Origin: Tissierellia bacterium | GTDB lineage: Bacteria; Bacillota; Clostridia; Tissierellales; Tissierellaceae | Length of the DNA stretch: 49,729 nucleotides | Assembly (NCBI GenBank): GCA_028708575.1 | Contig: JAQVYQ010000007.1 | Span: 1 to 49,729, forward strand | Reading direction: 5' to 3' | Shown here: positions 8,649-18,317 of the stretch, piece by piece | How positions within the stretch are numbered: the stretch's first letter is position 1 | Layout of the letters: every line of letters begins with the position of its first letter | Notes under the pieces: generated by a model | What the model saw: the letters and a program-made list of their open reading frames with translations, nothing else | What the model was told of the DNA's origin: nothing | The model's database searches: none | Translations under genes and position numbers: made by a program

Positions 8649-10100
8649 ATGAAACTCAGTAAATTATTAGAATCTTATAAAACCATTAAAACAATAGGGA
8701 ATTTGGATATTAATATAAATGGCATTAGCCAAGACTCAAGGAAAATTAAAGATAATTATTTATTTATGGCAAAAGAGGGTTTCAATAAAGATGGACATAA
8801 ACTTATTGATGATGCAATAGCAAATGGAGCAAATTGTATATTATTAGAAAAGAATGCTAGTATAAAACCAGAAGTCACATATATATGGGTTGAAGATGTT
8901 GTGGATGCTATAGCATATCTTAGCTCAAAGTTTTATAATGAACCAAGTAAAAATCTGGATATAATAGGTGTTACAGGAACAAATGGGAAAACATCTACAA
9001 CATATTTAATTAAAAGTATATTAGATGTCAATAATATATATACAGGGCTTATGGGAACCATGGGTATAAACATCAATGATGAAAAAACAGATACAATAAA
9101 TACAACTCCTGACCCTATAGTCATAAATTCGTCTATGGATAAGATGGTAAAATCAAATCTAAATGCTTGTGTAATGGAGGTTTCATCTCACGCCCTTGAT
9201 TTTAAAAGAGTAGAGTATATTGATTTTTCTGTAGGAGTTTTCACTAATTTAAGCAAAGACCATCTTGATTATCATAAAACTATGGAAAATTATTTCAAAA
9301 GTAAGTTGAAATTGTTTTATAAGACAAGTAAATGTAATATTATAAATATAGATGATAAAAGTGGAAAAGAAATACTAAAACATATAGGTAATAGAATAGA
9401 TATAATAACATATGGAATAGAAAATAAAGCGGATGTATATGCAACAGAAATAGAATATTCAATTGATAAAGTCAAGTTTGTACTAAACTATGGTACAAAT
9501 AAAGAAGAAATCTCATTAAACCTACCAGGAAAGTTTAATATTTACAATGCATTAGCAGCAGCAAGCTGTGGAATAGCATACAATTTAAACTTAAAACAAA
9601 TAAAAACCGGATTAGAAAAATTGGAACATGTAAAAGGAAGAGTAGAAGTAGTAGAAACAAATAAAGATTTTTCTGTTATAATAGATTTTGCCCATACACC
9701 AGATGGACTAGAGAACGTATTAAATTCAATTAAACAATTTTCAGAAGGAAGAATAATAGTAGTATTTGGAGCGGGAGGAAATAGAGATAAAACAAAGAGA
9801 CCTGAAATGGGCAGAATAGTAGGAACATATAGTGATTATGCCATAGTAACCTCAGACAATCCAAGATATGAAAACCCAGAAAAGATAATTGAAGAAATAA
9901 AAATAGGAGTAAAAGAAACAAAAGCAGAATGTAGAACAATAGTAGATAGAAAAGAAGCAATAGAATATGCCCTTAGTATAGCAAAAGCAAAAGACATTAT
10001 ATTATTAGCAGGGAAAGGGCATGAAACCTATACAATAATAAAAGATAAAACATATCCTTGTAATGAAAGGGAAATTGTTTTAAATTATTTAAAGAAATAA
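8649..10100 (+). CDS. murE: UDP-MurNAc-L-Ala-D-Glu ligase adding the third residue, probably meso-diaminopimelate
   Basis: Cytoplasmic ATP-dependent ligase of 483 residues that adds the diamino acid to UDP-MurNAc-L-Ala-D-Glu. The ATP loop is GVTGTNGKTSTT near residue 110. The central domain has EVSSHALDFKRV and FTNLSKDHLDYH with the carbamylated-lysine region. The C-terminal domain carries SDNPRYENP: the DNPR motif marks enzymes that select meso-diaminopimelate over lysine. GGGGG precedes the ATG at a good distance. Next is mraY; murF is not between them, an arrangement also known in Bacillus subtilis. Confidence 0.96.
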   Translation: MKLSKLLESYKTIKTIGNLDININGISQDSRKIKDNYLFMAKEGFNKDGHKLIDDAIANGANCILLEKNASIKPEVTYIWVEDVVDAIAYLSSKFYNEPSKNLDIIGVTGTNGKTSTTYLIKSILDVNNIYTGLMGTMGININDEKTDTINTTPDPIVINSSMDKMVKSNLNACVMEVSSHALDFKRVEYIDFSVGVFTNLSKDHLDYHKTMENYFKSKLKLFYKTSKCNIINIDDKSGKEILKHIGNRIDIITYGIENKADVYATEIEYSIDKVKFVLNYGTNKEEISLNLPGKFNIYNALAAASCGIAYNLNLKQIKTGLEKLEHVKGRVEVVETNKDFSVIIDFAHTPDGLENVLNSIKQFSEGRIIVVFGAGGNRDKTKRPEMGRIVGTYSDYAIVTSDNPRYENPEKIIEEIKIGVKETKAECRTIVDRKEAIEYALSIAKAKDIILLAGKGHETYTIIKDKTYPCNEREIVLNYLKK

Positions 10101-10125
10101 CATACACGAGAGGAGAAATTAGGTA

Positions 10126-11091
10126 ATGGACTTTTTTCAAATAATACGAACCATAGTTGTTGCGTTTATAATCAGCTTAATATTAGGCCCAATTACTATA
10201 CCAATGCTTAAAAAACTTCATATTGGGCAGAGCATTAGAGAAGAAGGACCCCAGTCTCATTTGTCTAAATCAGGGACTCCAACTATGGGTGGTATTATTA
10301 TTTTATTATCCTTATTAATTACAGTTGCTACATCTGGAATAATGTCTAATGATTTAGTATTATTATTAGCGTCAACATTTGGATTTGGAGTAATAGGATT
10401 TATTGATGATTATATAATAGTAGTTAAAAAAAGGAATTTAGGATTAAAAGCATATCAAAAACTTATAGCTCAAATAGTTTTAGCAATCATATTAGCTATT
10501 TATCAATCAAGAACTTCTGTTGTAGAGACCAAAGTAATAGTTCCTTTTCTATACGGTCAATATTTAGATTTAGGAATTTTATATATACCTTTTATAGTAT
10601 TTGTTGTAGTTGGGACTGTAAATAGTGTAAATTTAACAGACGGATTGGATGGATTAGCCTCAGGAGTATCTATTATAGTTTTAACTTTTTTTACTTTAGT
10701 AGCTACTAATTGGGGATTAGATAATATATCATTGTTTTCCTCATCTTTAATAGGAGCCTGTTTAGGATTTTTAATCCATAATGCTCATCCTGCCAAGGTA
10801 TTCATGGGTGATACTGGTTCTCTTGCATTGGGAGGAGCCATTGCTGCTATAGCTATATTGATGAATTTACCTCTTATGTTACCAATAGTTGGTGGAATAT
10901 TTTTTATTGAAACTATATCTGTTATTATTCAAGTAACATCATATAAATTAATAGGCAAAAGAGTGTTTCTTATGTCTCCTTTGCATCATCATTTTGAGCA
11001 AAAAGGATGGCCAGAAACTAAAGTAGTAGGAGTATTTTGGGTTATTACTGCATTATTATGTATAATAGGTATTATAAGTTTAAAATTATGA
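10126..11091 (+). CDS. mraY: Phospho-N-acetylmuramoyl-pentapeptide transferase
   Basis: Integral membrane enzyme that makes lipid I by joining phospho-MurNAc-pentapeptide to undecaprenyl phosphate. The 321-residue protein has about ten hydrophobic segments. It shows all the hallmark cytoplasmic motifs: SKSGTPTMGG, FGVIGFIDDY with the aspartate pair, NSVNLTDGLDGLASG, and MGDTGSLALGG. The histidine-rich loop SPLHHHFEQKGWPE precedes the last helix. The ATG lies 25 bases after murE, with AGGAG upstream. It is followed closely by murD. Confidence 0.98.
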   Translation: MDFFQIIRTIVVAFIISLILGPITIPMLKKLHIGQSIREEGPQSHLSKSGTPTMGGIIILLSLLITVATSGIMSNDLVLLLASTFGFGVIGFIDDYIIVVKKRNLGLKAYQKLIAQIVLAIILAIYQSRTSVVETKVIVPFLYGQYLDLGILYIPFIVFVVVGTVNSVNLTDGLDGLASGVSIIVLTFFTLVATNWGLDNISLFSSSLIGACLGFLIHNAHPAKVFMGDTGSLALGGAIAAIAILMNLPLMLPIVGGIFFIETISVIIQVTSYKLIGKRVFLMSPLHHHFEQKGWPETKVVGVFWVITALLCIIGIISLKL

Positions 11092-11106
11092 AAGTAAGGT
11101 GTTCAT

Positions 11107-12465
11107 ATGAACTTAAGTGATAAAAAAGTATTAGTACTTGGCTTAGGTGTTACAGGAGTATCTTCTATTAAATGCTTAAACGAATTAGGCGCTAAAATTA
11201 TAGTGACCGACAATAAAAGTGAGGATAAACTACAAGAAACGCTTAAAAAAATAGAACACATACCTATGGAGCTACATCTAAACAATGGTGAAATCGACTT
11301 TAATGATATCGATCTTGTAATAAAAAGCCCAGGTATACCACCAAATTCAAATATGATAAAAAAGGCAATGGCAAATAGTATAGAAGTTATAACTGATATT
11401 GAATTAGCTTATAGAATATCACCAACAGATAATATAATTGCAATAACTGGAACAAACGGGAAAACAACATCTACAATTTTAACTGGTGAAATTTTTAGAG
11501 CAGCTAATTTAAATACTTATGTTGTAGGAAATGTAGGTACTGGAATATTAGAAAAAATTGTTAGAGCAAAAAAATCTGAAGTGTTTGTAATCGAGGCTAG
11601 TAGTTTTCAATTGGAACATACAAAGATATTTAAGCCTAAGGTTGGACTTATAACTAATATTACTCCAGATCATTTGGATTGGCACGGAAATTTTGATAAT
11701 TACTTAAAATCTAAATATAAAATATTTAAGAATCAAGATTCTGATGATCATTTAGTTCTAAATTATGATGATAAATTACTTAAAAATTTGGAAGGAAACT
11801 TAGAAAGCAATATCATTTTTTTCAGCATTAAAGAAATATTAAATAAAGGTATATATATCAATAATGATTATATAATTATTGATGATGGCAAGTATAGAAG
11901 AAGATTAATGCCAGTAAACGAAATAAAAATATTAGGAAAACATAATTTGGAGAATGTACTCGGGTGTATTGGAATCTCAATAGCTATGGGAGTTAAGGAT
12001 GAAATAATTAGGAATGTAATTAAAGATTTTAATGGTGTAGAACACAGAATAGAATTCGTTGCAAAAAAAAGAGAAATTTCTTTTTACAATGATTCAAAAG
12101 GGACTAATATTGACGCTAGTTTAAAGGCAATAGAATCAGTAAGCCCACCAATTATTTTAATCGCAGGTGGATATGACAAGGGTCTTGATTTTGATGATCT
12201 TATTAAAGGGTTTAAAACAAAAGTAAAAGCATTAGTTATTTTAGGCCAAACTAAAGAAAAGATAAAAAATGCTGCTTTAAGTAATATGTACACATCTATT
12301 TATGAAGTGAATTCAATCAAGGAAGCAGTAGACCTATCATTTGATATTGGTGATGAAGGTGATAGCATACTATTATCTCCAGCTTGTGCAAGCTGGGATA
12401 TGTACAATAGTTACGAAGAAAGAGGCAGAGATTTCAAAGATTGCGTTATTAGATTATTGGAGTGA
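11107..12465 (+). CDS. murD: UDP-N-acetylmuramoylalanine--D-glutamate ligase
   Basis: ATP-dependent ligase that adds D-glutamate to UDP-MurNAc-L-alanine. The 452-residue protein has an N-terminal Rossmann-like domain (VLVLGLGVTGVSSIK), the ATP loop AITGTNGKTTSTIL near residue 115, ITPDHLDWHGNFDNY in the central domain, and NDSKGTNIDAS with LIAGGYDKGLD in the C-terminal domain. The end SPACASWDMYNSYEERG is highly typical of MurD. The gene is 15 bases after mraY and 4 bases before ftsW, consistent with one operon. Confidence 0.98.
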   Translation: MNLSDKKVLVLGLGVTGVSSIKCLNELGAKIIVTDNKSEDKLQETLKKIEHIPMELHLNNGEIDFNDIDLVIKSPGIPPNSNMIKKAMANSIEVITDIELAYRISPTDNIIAITGTNGKTTSTILTGEIFRAANLNTYVVGNVGTGILEKIVRAKKSEVFVIEASSFQLEHTKIFKPKVGLITNITPDHLDWHGNFDNYLKSKYKIFKNQDSDDHLVLNYDDKLLKNLEGNLESNIIFFSIKEILNKGIYINNDYIIIDDGKYRRRLMPVNEIKILGKHNLENVLGCIGISIAMGVKDEIIRNVIKDFNGVEHRIEFVAKKREISFYNDSKGTNIDASLKAIESVSPPIILIAGGYDKGLDFDDLIKGFKTKVKALVILGQTKEKIKNAALSNMYTSIYEVNSIKEAVDLSFDIGDEGDSILLSPACASWDMYNSYEERGRDFKDCVIRLLE

Positions 12466-12469
12466 TATA

Positions 12470-13585
12470 ATGGCAGAGAGCAAAAAGAAAGTTAAAAAAA
12501 AATCTGTGGATTTTATTTTGCTAATAACTACAATTTCACTAGTATTCATTGGAATAGTTATGGTCTTTAGTTCAAGTTGGCCAGAAGCTATGGAAAATCA
12601 CGGAGATGGATATTATTTCTTAAAAAAGCAGCTAATTTCTGCAACAATAGGATTTATTTCCATGATGTTAGCAATGAATATTAACTATCATTATTATAAA
12701 AAGTTTGCTATACCAATATACCTCTTAGCTCTTTTATCAGGTGCCTTAATATTTACCCCATTAGGAGTAGAAATAAAAGGAGCTACAAGGTGGTTAAATT
12801 TAGGATTTACAACATTTATGCCATCTGATGCAATAAAACTAGGTTCTATAATGTTTTTTGCAAATTTCCTAGCAAATAAAAAGGAAAAAATAGGGACTTT
12901 TATCCAAGGCACTATTCCTGCTTTATTGATCATAGGATTATCTTGTATATTAATACTAGAACAACCAGATTTAGGAACCACTGTTACATTAGCAGCTACA
13001 TTAATTGCAATGTTTTTTATTGGTGGTGCAAAACTTCGGTACCTATTAGGCATGGGCGTTGGGGCAGGATTTTTTTTGGTTTATGCAATAACAAGTGAAG
13101 GTAATGAATATAGAATGGAACGGTGGACAACTTTTTTAGATCCATTTTCAGACAAATTAGATAGTGGTTGGCAGATTGTACAATCCCTATATGCACTTGG
13201 CTCAGGTGGTATATTTGGTTTAGGATTAGGGAAAAGTCGACAAAAATTTTTTTATATACCAGAAGCATATAATGATTTTATTTTTTCAATAATTGGAGAA
13301 GAATTGGGATTATTAGGAACATTATCAGTTTTATTTCTATTTTTTATATTAATTTGGAGAGGCGTTGTCATTGCACTAAAAACAGAAGATCTTTTTGGGT
13401 GTTATCTAGCATCAGGAATTACAGCTTTAATAGCAATACAATCTCTTATAAATATAGCTGTAGTTACTTCATCAATACCTACAACGGGGATTACATTACC
13501 TTTTATAAGTTCTGGTGGTACCTCGCTACTGTTTTATATGGCCTCAGTAGGAATACTACTTAATATTTCTAGATACACAAAATAA
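12470..13585 (+). CDS. ftsW: SEDS-family peptidoglycan polymerase FtsW/SpoVE
   Basis: Polytopic membrane glycosyltransferase of 371 residues that polymerises lipid II at the septum with its cognate class B PBP, here presumably the SpoVD/FtsI protein at 6428. It has about ten transmembrane segments and the SEDS motifs LEQPDLGTTVTL, YALGSGGIFGLGLGKSRQK, DFIFSIIGEELGLLG and TTGITLPFISSGGTSL. The track start at 12341 lies inside murD in another frame; ATG 12470, four bases after the murD stop, is the real start. Its position between murD and murG matches spoVE of Bacillus. With no second copy here, it may serve both division and the spore cortex. Confidence 0.95.
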   Translation: MAESKKKVKKKSVDFILLITTISLVFIGIVMVFSSSWPEAMENHGDGYYFLKKQLISATIGFISMMLAMNINYHYYKKFAIPIYLLALLSGALIFTPLGVEIKGATRWLNLGFTTFMPSDAIKLGSIMFFANFLANKKEKIGTFIQGTIPALLIIGLSCILILEQPDLGTTVTLAATLIAMFFIGGAKLRYLLGMGVGAGFFLVYAITSEGNEYRMERWTTFLDPFSDKLDSGWQIVQSLYALGSGGIFGLGLGKSRQKFFYIPEAYNDFIFSIIGEELGLLGTLSVLFLFFILIWRGVVIALKTEDLFGCYLASGITALIAIQSLINIAVVTSSIPTTGITLPFISSGGTSLLFYMASVGILLNISRYTK

Positions 13586-13609
13586 TTTAAAAATTTAGGA
13601 GTGACTTTT

Positions 13610-14725
13610 ATGAAATATTTAATAACTGGTGGTGGTACTGGTGGGCATATTTATCCAGCATTGGCCATAGCAAATGAGATAAAAAGAATACACAGTGATG
13701 CCGATATATTATATATTGGAACAAAAAATGGTTTGGAATCAAAATTAGTTCCTAAAGCAGGATACAAATTTAAAACTATACGAGTAAAAGGTATGACTAG
13801 AAAGATAAACAAATCATTCTTTATTTCCCTACGAGAATTATTGTATGGTCTTGGTGATGCAAAAAGAATACTTAAAGAATATAAACCAGATATAGTTATT
13901 GGTACAGGCGGATACGTAAGTGGTCCAGTTGTCTTTATAGCAAAGTTATTAAAAATACCAGCTCTTATACATGAACAAAATGCTTTTCCAGGAATTACAA
14001 ATAAAATCCTTTCAAGGTATGTAGATAGGGTAGCCATAACTTACGATGATGCTTTGAAATATTTTAAGTATCCTGATAAAGTTGTTAATACTGGAAATCC
14101 AATTAGACATGAATTTTTAGAAATTAATAAACCATTAGCATATAAGAAATTAGATATAGATCCTAACAAACCCTTCATATTTTCATTTGGTGGAAGTGGG
14201 GGACAAAAAAAGTTAAATGAGTGTTTTTATGAGATAATAAAGTATTATAATAGGGAGAATGAATTTAAACTACAACTAATACATGTTACAGGCACTAGAC
14301 TTTATGATGATTTTACTAATAAACTAAAAAAAGATGGAATTATTTTAAAACCCTATATAAGAGTATTACCCTATTTTTATGATATGCCAGAAGCATTAAA
14401 TATAGCTGATATAGTAATTACTAGTGCAGGAGCAATAACTTTATCCGAAATATCAGCTGTAGGTGTAGCAAGTATTTTAATACCAAAAGCTTATACTGCA
14501 GAAAATCATCAAGAATACAATGCTAGAACTTTCGAAACAAATGAAGCAAGTGTAATGATACTTGAAAAAGATTTAGACTATACTAAATTAAAGTACACTA
14601 TTGAAGAATTGATAGGCGACAAAGGTAAATTAAAGAAAATTGCTGTGAATAGTAAAAAAATGGGGAAAGATAACGCTTCAAGTTTGATTGTATCAGAAAT
14701 AGATAAGCTACTTAAAAAGGAGTAA
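13610..14725 (+). CDS. murG: UDP-GlcNAc:lipid I GlcNAc transferase
   Basis: Peripheral membrane glycosyltransferase that converts lipid I to lipid II. The 371-residue GT-B protein starts with the glycine-rich loop ITGGGTGGHIYPALAIA and has GTGGYVSGPVV, HEQNAFPGITNK, the inter-domain FSFGGSGGQK and the donor-site ITSAGAITLSEISA, followed by the ENHQEYNAR segment. I use ATG 13610; the track's GTG 13601 is inside the AGGAGTG ribosome site. Together with mraY it completes the membrane steps of precursor synthesis in this cluster. Confidence 0.97.
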   Translation: MKYLITGGGTGGHIYPALAIANEIKRIHSDADILYIGTKNGLESKLVPKAGYKFKTIRVKGMTRKINKSFFISLRELLYGLGDAKRILKEYKPDIVIGTGGYVSGPVVFIAKLLKIPALIHEQNAFPGITNKILSRYVDRVAITYDDALKYFKYPDKVVNTGNPIRHEFLEINKPLAYKKLDIDPNKPFIFSFGGSGGQKKLNECFYEIIKYYNRENEFKLQLIHVTGTRLYDDFTNKLKKDGIILKPYIRVLPYFYDMPEALNIADIVITSAGAITLSEISAVGVASILIPKAYTAENHQEYNARTFETNEASVMILEKDLDYTKLKYTIEELIGDKGKLKKIAVNSKKMGKDNASSLIVSEIDKLLKKE

Positions 14726-14778
14726 CGCCTATTTTCCTATTGCATAATATATTGATATAGTGCAATGGAGGTGGGTTA

Positions 14779-16032
14779 ATGGAAAAGTATATCATAAATG
14801 GTGGGTATAGTTTAAATGGAGAGATTAGTATACAAGGTGCAAAAAACTCTGTTCTACCAATATTGGCAGCTACTGTTATATCAGGAAAAACTAGTTATAT
14901 TTTGAACATCCCAAAATTAAGGGATGTTGAAATGATGGTAAAGATACTTTCTTCTTTAGGTGCTAAAGTATCATTTGAAAATGATTTAATGATTATCGAC
15001 TCTTCAACTATAAATAAGATTGAAGTACCAGAAGAATTAGTTAGAGAAATGAGATCATCTATTATTATTATGGGGGCAATGCTAGCTAGATTTGGTGAGG
15101 TTTTAATAGCCTTTCCAGGAGGTTGTGAATTAGGGCCAAGACCTATTGATTTACATTTAAAAGCATTAAGACAAATGGGAGCAATTATTGAAGAATCCCA
15201 TGGATTTTTAAATTGTAGAACAACAGGATTAAAGGGCTGTGAGATACAGCTTGATTATCCTTCAGTTGGCGCAACGGAGAATATTATGTTGGCAGCAACA
15301 ACTGCACAAGGATTAACTACTATACGCAATGCAGCTAGAGAACCAGAATTAATAGATTTACAGAATTACTTAAATGAAACGGGAGCGAAGATATTTGGGG
15401 CAGGTACTAGTATAATAACAATAGAAGGTGTTGAAAAATTAGATAGTTGCACTCACGGAATTATACCTGACAGAATAGTCGCAGGAACATATATGACGGC
15501 TGCAGCAATAACTAAAGGAGAATTAATAATAAAAGATATTGTCACAGATCATTTGTTAAGTATAATATCAAAATTGAGAGAAGTCGGAGTTGATGTATAC
15601 GCTAATGGAAACTCTTTAAAAGTAATTGGCCCAGATAAAATACACGCTATAGAAATGCTTCAAACACTACCATATCCAGGATTTCCAACGGATATGCAAG
15701 CGCAATTTATGACGTTATTATCCGTATCAAATGGAACAAGCATTGTTAATGAAACAATTTTCGAAAACAGATTTAAACATGCAGAAGAACTTAGTAGAAT
15801 GGGAGCTAATATTAAGACTTTTGGTAAAGTTGCTGTGGTAAAAGGAGTTAAGGAATTAACTGGAGCTAAAGTAACTGCAAAAGATTTACGAGGCGGGGCT
15901 TCCTTAGTGCTAGCAGGATTAATTGCAAAAGGAACGACAGAAATTGATAATATTTACCACATAAATAGAGGGTATGAAAGAATGGATGAAAATCTTAATA
16001 AGCTTGGAGCAAATATTAGAATAATAAGTTAG
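14779..16032 (+). CDS. murA: UDP-N-acetylglucosamine 1-carboxyvinyltransferase
   Basis: Transfers enolpyruvate from PEP to UDP-GlcNAc, the first committed step of peptidoglycan synthesis. The 417-residue protein has the two-fold EPT inside-out barrel, NSVLPILAATVISG near the N-terminus, and the active-site loop FPGGCELGPRP with Cys116, the residue attacked by fosfomycin in this family. C-terminal RFKHAEELSRMGANI and DLRGGASLVLAG are also typical. In Bacillus the slot after murG holds murB; here it holds murA. AATGGAGGTGGG gives a strong ribosome site. Confidence 0.97.
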   Translation: MEKYIINGGYSLNGEISIQGAKNSVLPILAATVISGKTSYILNIPKLRDVEMMVKILSSLGAKVSFENDLMIIDSSTINKIEVPEELVREMRSSIIIMGAMLARFGEVLIAFPGGCELGPRPIDLHLKALRQMGAIIEESHGFLNCRTTGLKGCEIQLDYPSVGATENIMLAATTAQGLTTIRNAAREPELIDLQNYLNETGAKIFGAGTSIITIEGVEKLDSCTHGIIPDRIVAGTYMTAAAITKGELIIKDIVTDHLLSIISKLREVGVDVYANGNSLKVIGPDKIHAIEMLQTLPYPGFPTDMQAQFMTLLSVSNGTSIVNETIFENRFKHAEELSRMGANIKTFGKVAVVKGVKELTGAKVTAKDLRGGASLVLAGLIAKGTTEIDNIYHINRGYERMDENLNKLGANIRIIS

Positions 16033-16081
16033 CAGCTTTTTGCTGCTTGATATAAATGGGACAAGTTTTGGAGTGAGAAAC

Positions 16082-16834
16082 GTGAAGAAAATGACTAGAG
16101 TTGAGAAGAAAAAAAGAAGAAATAAAATACTCTTTAGACTATTATTATTATTTATATTGATAATTATAGTAACTATTTTTGCCTTTAATTCTGATTTTTT
16201 TAATATTAATTATATAATTGTTGAAGGTAATAATAAATTAGATTATGATTATATTGTTAATGCTTCATTAATAGATGTTGAAGAAAATATATTTAGAATA
16301 AAAACATCTGATGCTGAAAAACATTTAAATAAATTACCTTATGTAAAAGATGCATTAGTAAAAAGAAAGCTTCCAAATACGGTATATATAAATATAGGTG
16401 AAAGAGAAGTGGCATATCAAATTAAGATATTATCTACTTATGTATTATTGGATAAAGAGGGGTATGTATTAGAATTATCCGATGAACAAGTTGCAAATTC
16501 ACCAATCTTTCTTGGTTTTGAATTATCTGATATTAAAGTAGGGGAGAGTATTTTTGAGAAAGATAAAAATATAAATTTATACGATTTCTTTTTAGATGAT
16601 GAAATTTATAATATTATTACGAATATGTCTGCAATTATATATAATAAGAAAGAAAATACTATTAATATTGATTTAAATAGTGGGATAGGTGTTGCCTTTG
16701 GACCATTAGATAATGTAAAATATAAGATAAGGTTATTAGATAAAATATTAGTTGATATTGAAAAAAAACAAATAAAGTGTAAAATGATAATAATGAATAA
16801 AGGAGATAATCCTATTTTAGTAACAGATGATTAA
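16082..16834 (+). CDS. ftsQ: Cell division protein FtsQ/DivIB
   Basis: Bitopic septal protein of 250 residues. It has a strongly basic cytoplasmic N-terminus (KKKRRNK), one transmembrane helix (LFRLLLLFILIIIVTIFAF), then a POTRA domain beginning FFNINYIIVEGNNKLD, and a FtsQ domain with LPYVKDALVKRKLPNTVYINIGER, the characteristic pattern of the family. It is expected to bind FtsL in the divisome. The track begins at 16040, within a small hairpin after murA. GTG 16082, eight bases after GGAG, gives a better N-terminus; ATG 16091 is possible. Located between murA and the ylxW gene, as divIB is in Bacillus. Confidence 0.9.
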   Translation: MKKMTRVEKKKRRNKILFRLLLLFILIIIVTIFAFNSDFFNINYIIVEGNNKLDYDYIVNASLIDVEENIFRIKTSDAEKHLNKLPYVKDALVKRKLPNTVYINIGEREVAYQIKILSTYVLLDKEGYVLELSDEQVANSPIFLGFELSDIKVGESIFEKDKNINLYDFFLDDEIYNIITNMSAIIYNKKENTINIDLNSGIGVAFGPLDNVKYKIRLLDKILVDIEKKQIKCKMIIMNKGDNPILVTDD

Positions 16835-16848
16835 TAGGGAGGGGTAAA

Positions 16849-17577
16849 ATGAAAAAAACACGGAACATGTTGGCTTTAGCATTATTGTCTGTTTTCCTAG
16901 GAATAATTTTATCCATCCAGTTTAAAACTGTTAATAAATCTTTGGGTGAGGGGGTTTTACCAACTCAGAGAGCACAGCAATTAGCGGTGGAATTGAAAAG
17001 AGCTCAACAAGAAAAGGAGACGCAATCTAACAGAATTGAAGAATTAGAAAGTAAAATAGAACAGTATGAAAAAGGTGGAATTGAAAATAATGCATATGCA
17101 GAAAACCTGTATAATGATGCTATGAAATATAGAGCTTTAGGTGGATATACAGACTTAGCGGGTTCAGGTATATTATTGGAAATACATGATCCACCAGTAG
17201 ATGTTCAGTATGGAATAGGATATAGTATAGTTGACGAACTAGATTTAATTCTCCAAGTAATAAGTGTTTTAAATGCTGCAGATGCTGAAGCTATTTCGAT
17301 AAATGACCAAAGATATACATCTCACACAGAAATAGTGAGGGCTGGCAATCACATAGAAATTAATGGCGTTTCCACTAATTCGCCAATTATTATAAAAGCA
17401 ATAGGTAATGCAGATACCTTAGAATCAGCATTAGCTATTAGAGAAGGAATTGTATGGCAGTTAAGGAATTATGATTATATAGTTCATTTAACACAAGATA
17501 AAAATATTACAATTCCAAAATATAGAAGAGTAAATGAATTTATTTATGCTAGTCCTGTAGAGGAAAATGCAAATTGA
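16849..17577 (+). CDS. ylxW: DUF881 protein, YlxW-like
   Basis: Membrane-anchored extracytoplasmic protein of 242 residues with an N-terminal signal-anchor (MLALALLSVFLGIILSIQF). A coiled coil of about 45 residues follows (QLAVELKRAQQEKETQSNR), and then the DUF881 globular domain with AEAISINDQRYTSHTEIV. Orthologues sit between divIB and sbp in Bacillus; no biochemical activity is established that I know of. A division or cell-wall accessory role is inferred only from location. The next gene is a paralogue, suggesting tandem duplication or a hetero-oligomer. Confidence 0.85.
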   Translation: MKKTRNMLALALLSVFLGIILSIQFKTVNKSLGEGVLPTQRAQQLAVELKRAQQEKETQSNRIEELESKIEQYEKGGIENNAYAENLYNDAMKYRALGGYTDLAGSGILLEIHDPPVDVQYGIGYSIVDELDLILQVISVLNAADAEAISINDQRYTSHTEIVRAGNHIEINGVSTNSPIIIKAIGNADTLESALAIREGIVWQLRNYDYIVHLTQDKNITIPKYRRVNEFIYASPVEENAN

Positions 17578-17591
17578 TTGGAGGTAATTTT

Positions 17592-18317
17592 ATGAAAAAT
17601 AATAATCCAAAGATCATTTTAGCTTTTTTTAGTATCTTAGTAGGAATGTTGATTGCAAGTCAAATAAAGCTTCAGGTTGATTTAATAGTTCCAGTAACCA
17701 TAAAATCATTTGAAGATACACAAAATGAAATTAATTTAATAAATAGTGAAATTATAGAATTAAATGGTATTATAAAACAAAAGGAAGAAGAATTACAGAT
17801 ACTTGAGAACATATTAGTGGATGATAGAAATATAGAAGATATTTTATTGGAAGATTTAAAATATAATATGACTATTTCAGGTAGAACTACACTAGAAGGA
17901 CCTGGCATACAGATTGTAATGTATGATAATATGGATACTGTAATCGAAGGTTTTGATTTAAATGATTATATAATTCATGATGTTGATATATTAAATGTAA
18001 TTAATGACCTCAAAATAGCTGGAGCCGAAGCAATTAGTATAAATGATCAAAGGGTGATTTCTGCATCAGAGATTAAATGTGGTGGCCCAATTATAAGAAT
18101 TAATGATAGAAGCATTGCTACACCTTTTGTAATAAAGGCCATAGGCGATCCTAAATTGTTAATGGCATCAGTAAATGCTCCTGGAACATATGGTGACACT
18201 TTAAGATCAGTTTTCGCTATAGGTTTTGAACCAGAAGCAAAGGATAAGGTTGTAATACCTGCTTATATAGGGGGCTTCAGTTATAAATATGCAAACTCAG
18301 TAGAAGAGGGTGATTAA
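17592..18317 (+). CDS. ylxX: DUF881 protein, YlxX-like
   Basis: Second DUF881 protein, 241 residues, with the same plan: an N-terminal transmembrane anchor, a coiled coil (about 35-75), and the DUF881 domain. It shares AEAISINDQR with its neighbour but diverges in the following loop, SASEIKCGGPIIRIND versus SHTEIVRAGNHIEING, so the two are not redundant recent copies. ATG 17592 follows TTGGAGG; the track's 17574 TTG overlaps the previous gene's end. Its stop codon directly abuts the TTG of sbp, indicating translational coupling. Function unknown. Confidence 0.85.
   Translation: MKNNNPKIILAFFSILVGMLIASQIKLQVDLIVPVTIKSFEDTQNEINLINSEIIELNGIIKQKEEELQILENILVDDRNIEDILLEDLKYNMTISGRTTLEGPGIQIVMYDNMDTVIEGFDLNDYIIHDVDILNVINDLKIAGAEAISINDQRVISASEIKCGGPIIRINDRSIATPFVIKAIGDPKLLMASVNAPGTYGDTLRSVFAIGFEPEAKDKVVIPAYIGGFSYKYANSVEEGD

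Noticed and set aside
9730-9960. Minus-strand ORF of 76 residues within murE
   Set aside because: Leucine- and phenylalanine-rich shadow of an A-rich coding strand, with no ribosome site; murE is complete over it.
13354-13563. Plus-strand ORF of 69 residues inside ftsW
   Set aside because: Out-of-frame shadow of the C-terminal membrane part of ftsW, without independent signals.
16031-16047. Hairpin AGCAGC / GCTGCT after murA
   Set aside because: The stem has only six pairs and no T-run, and ftsQ follows closely. Not a credible terminator.
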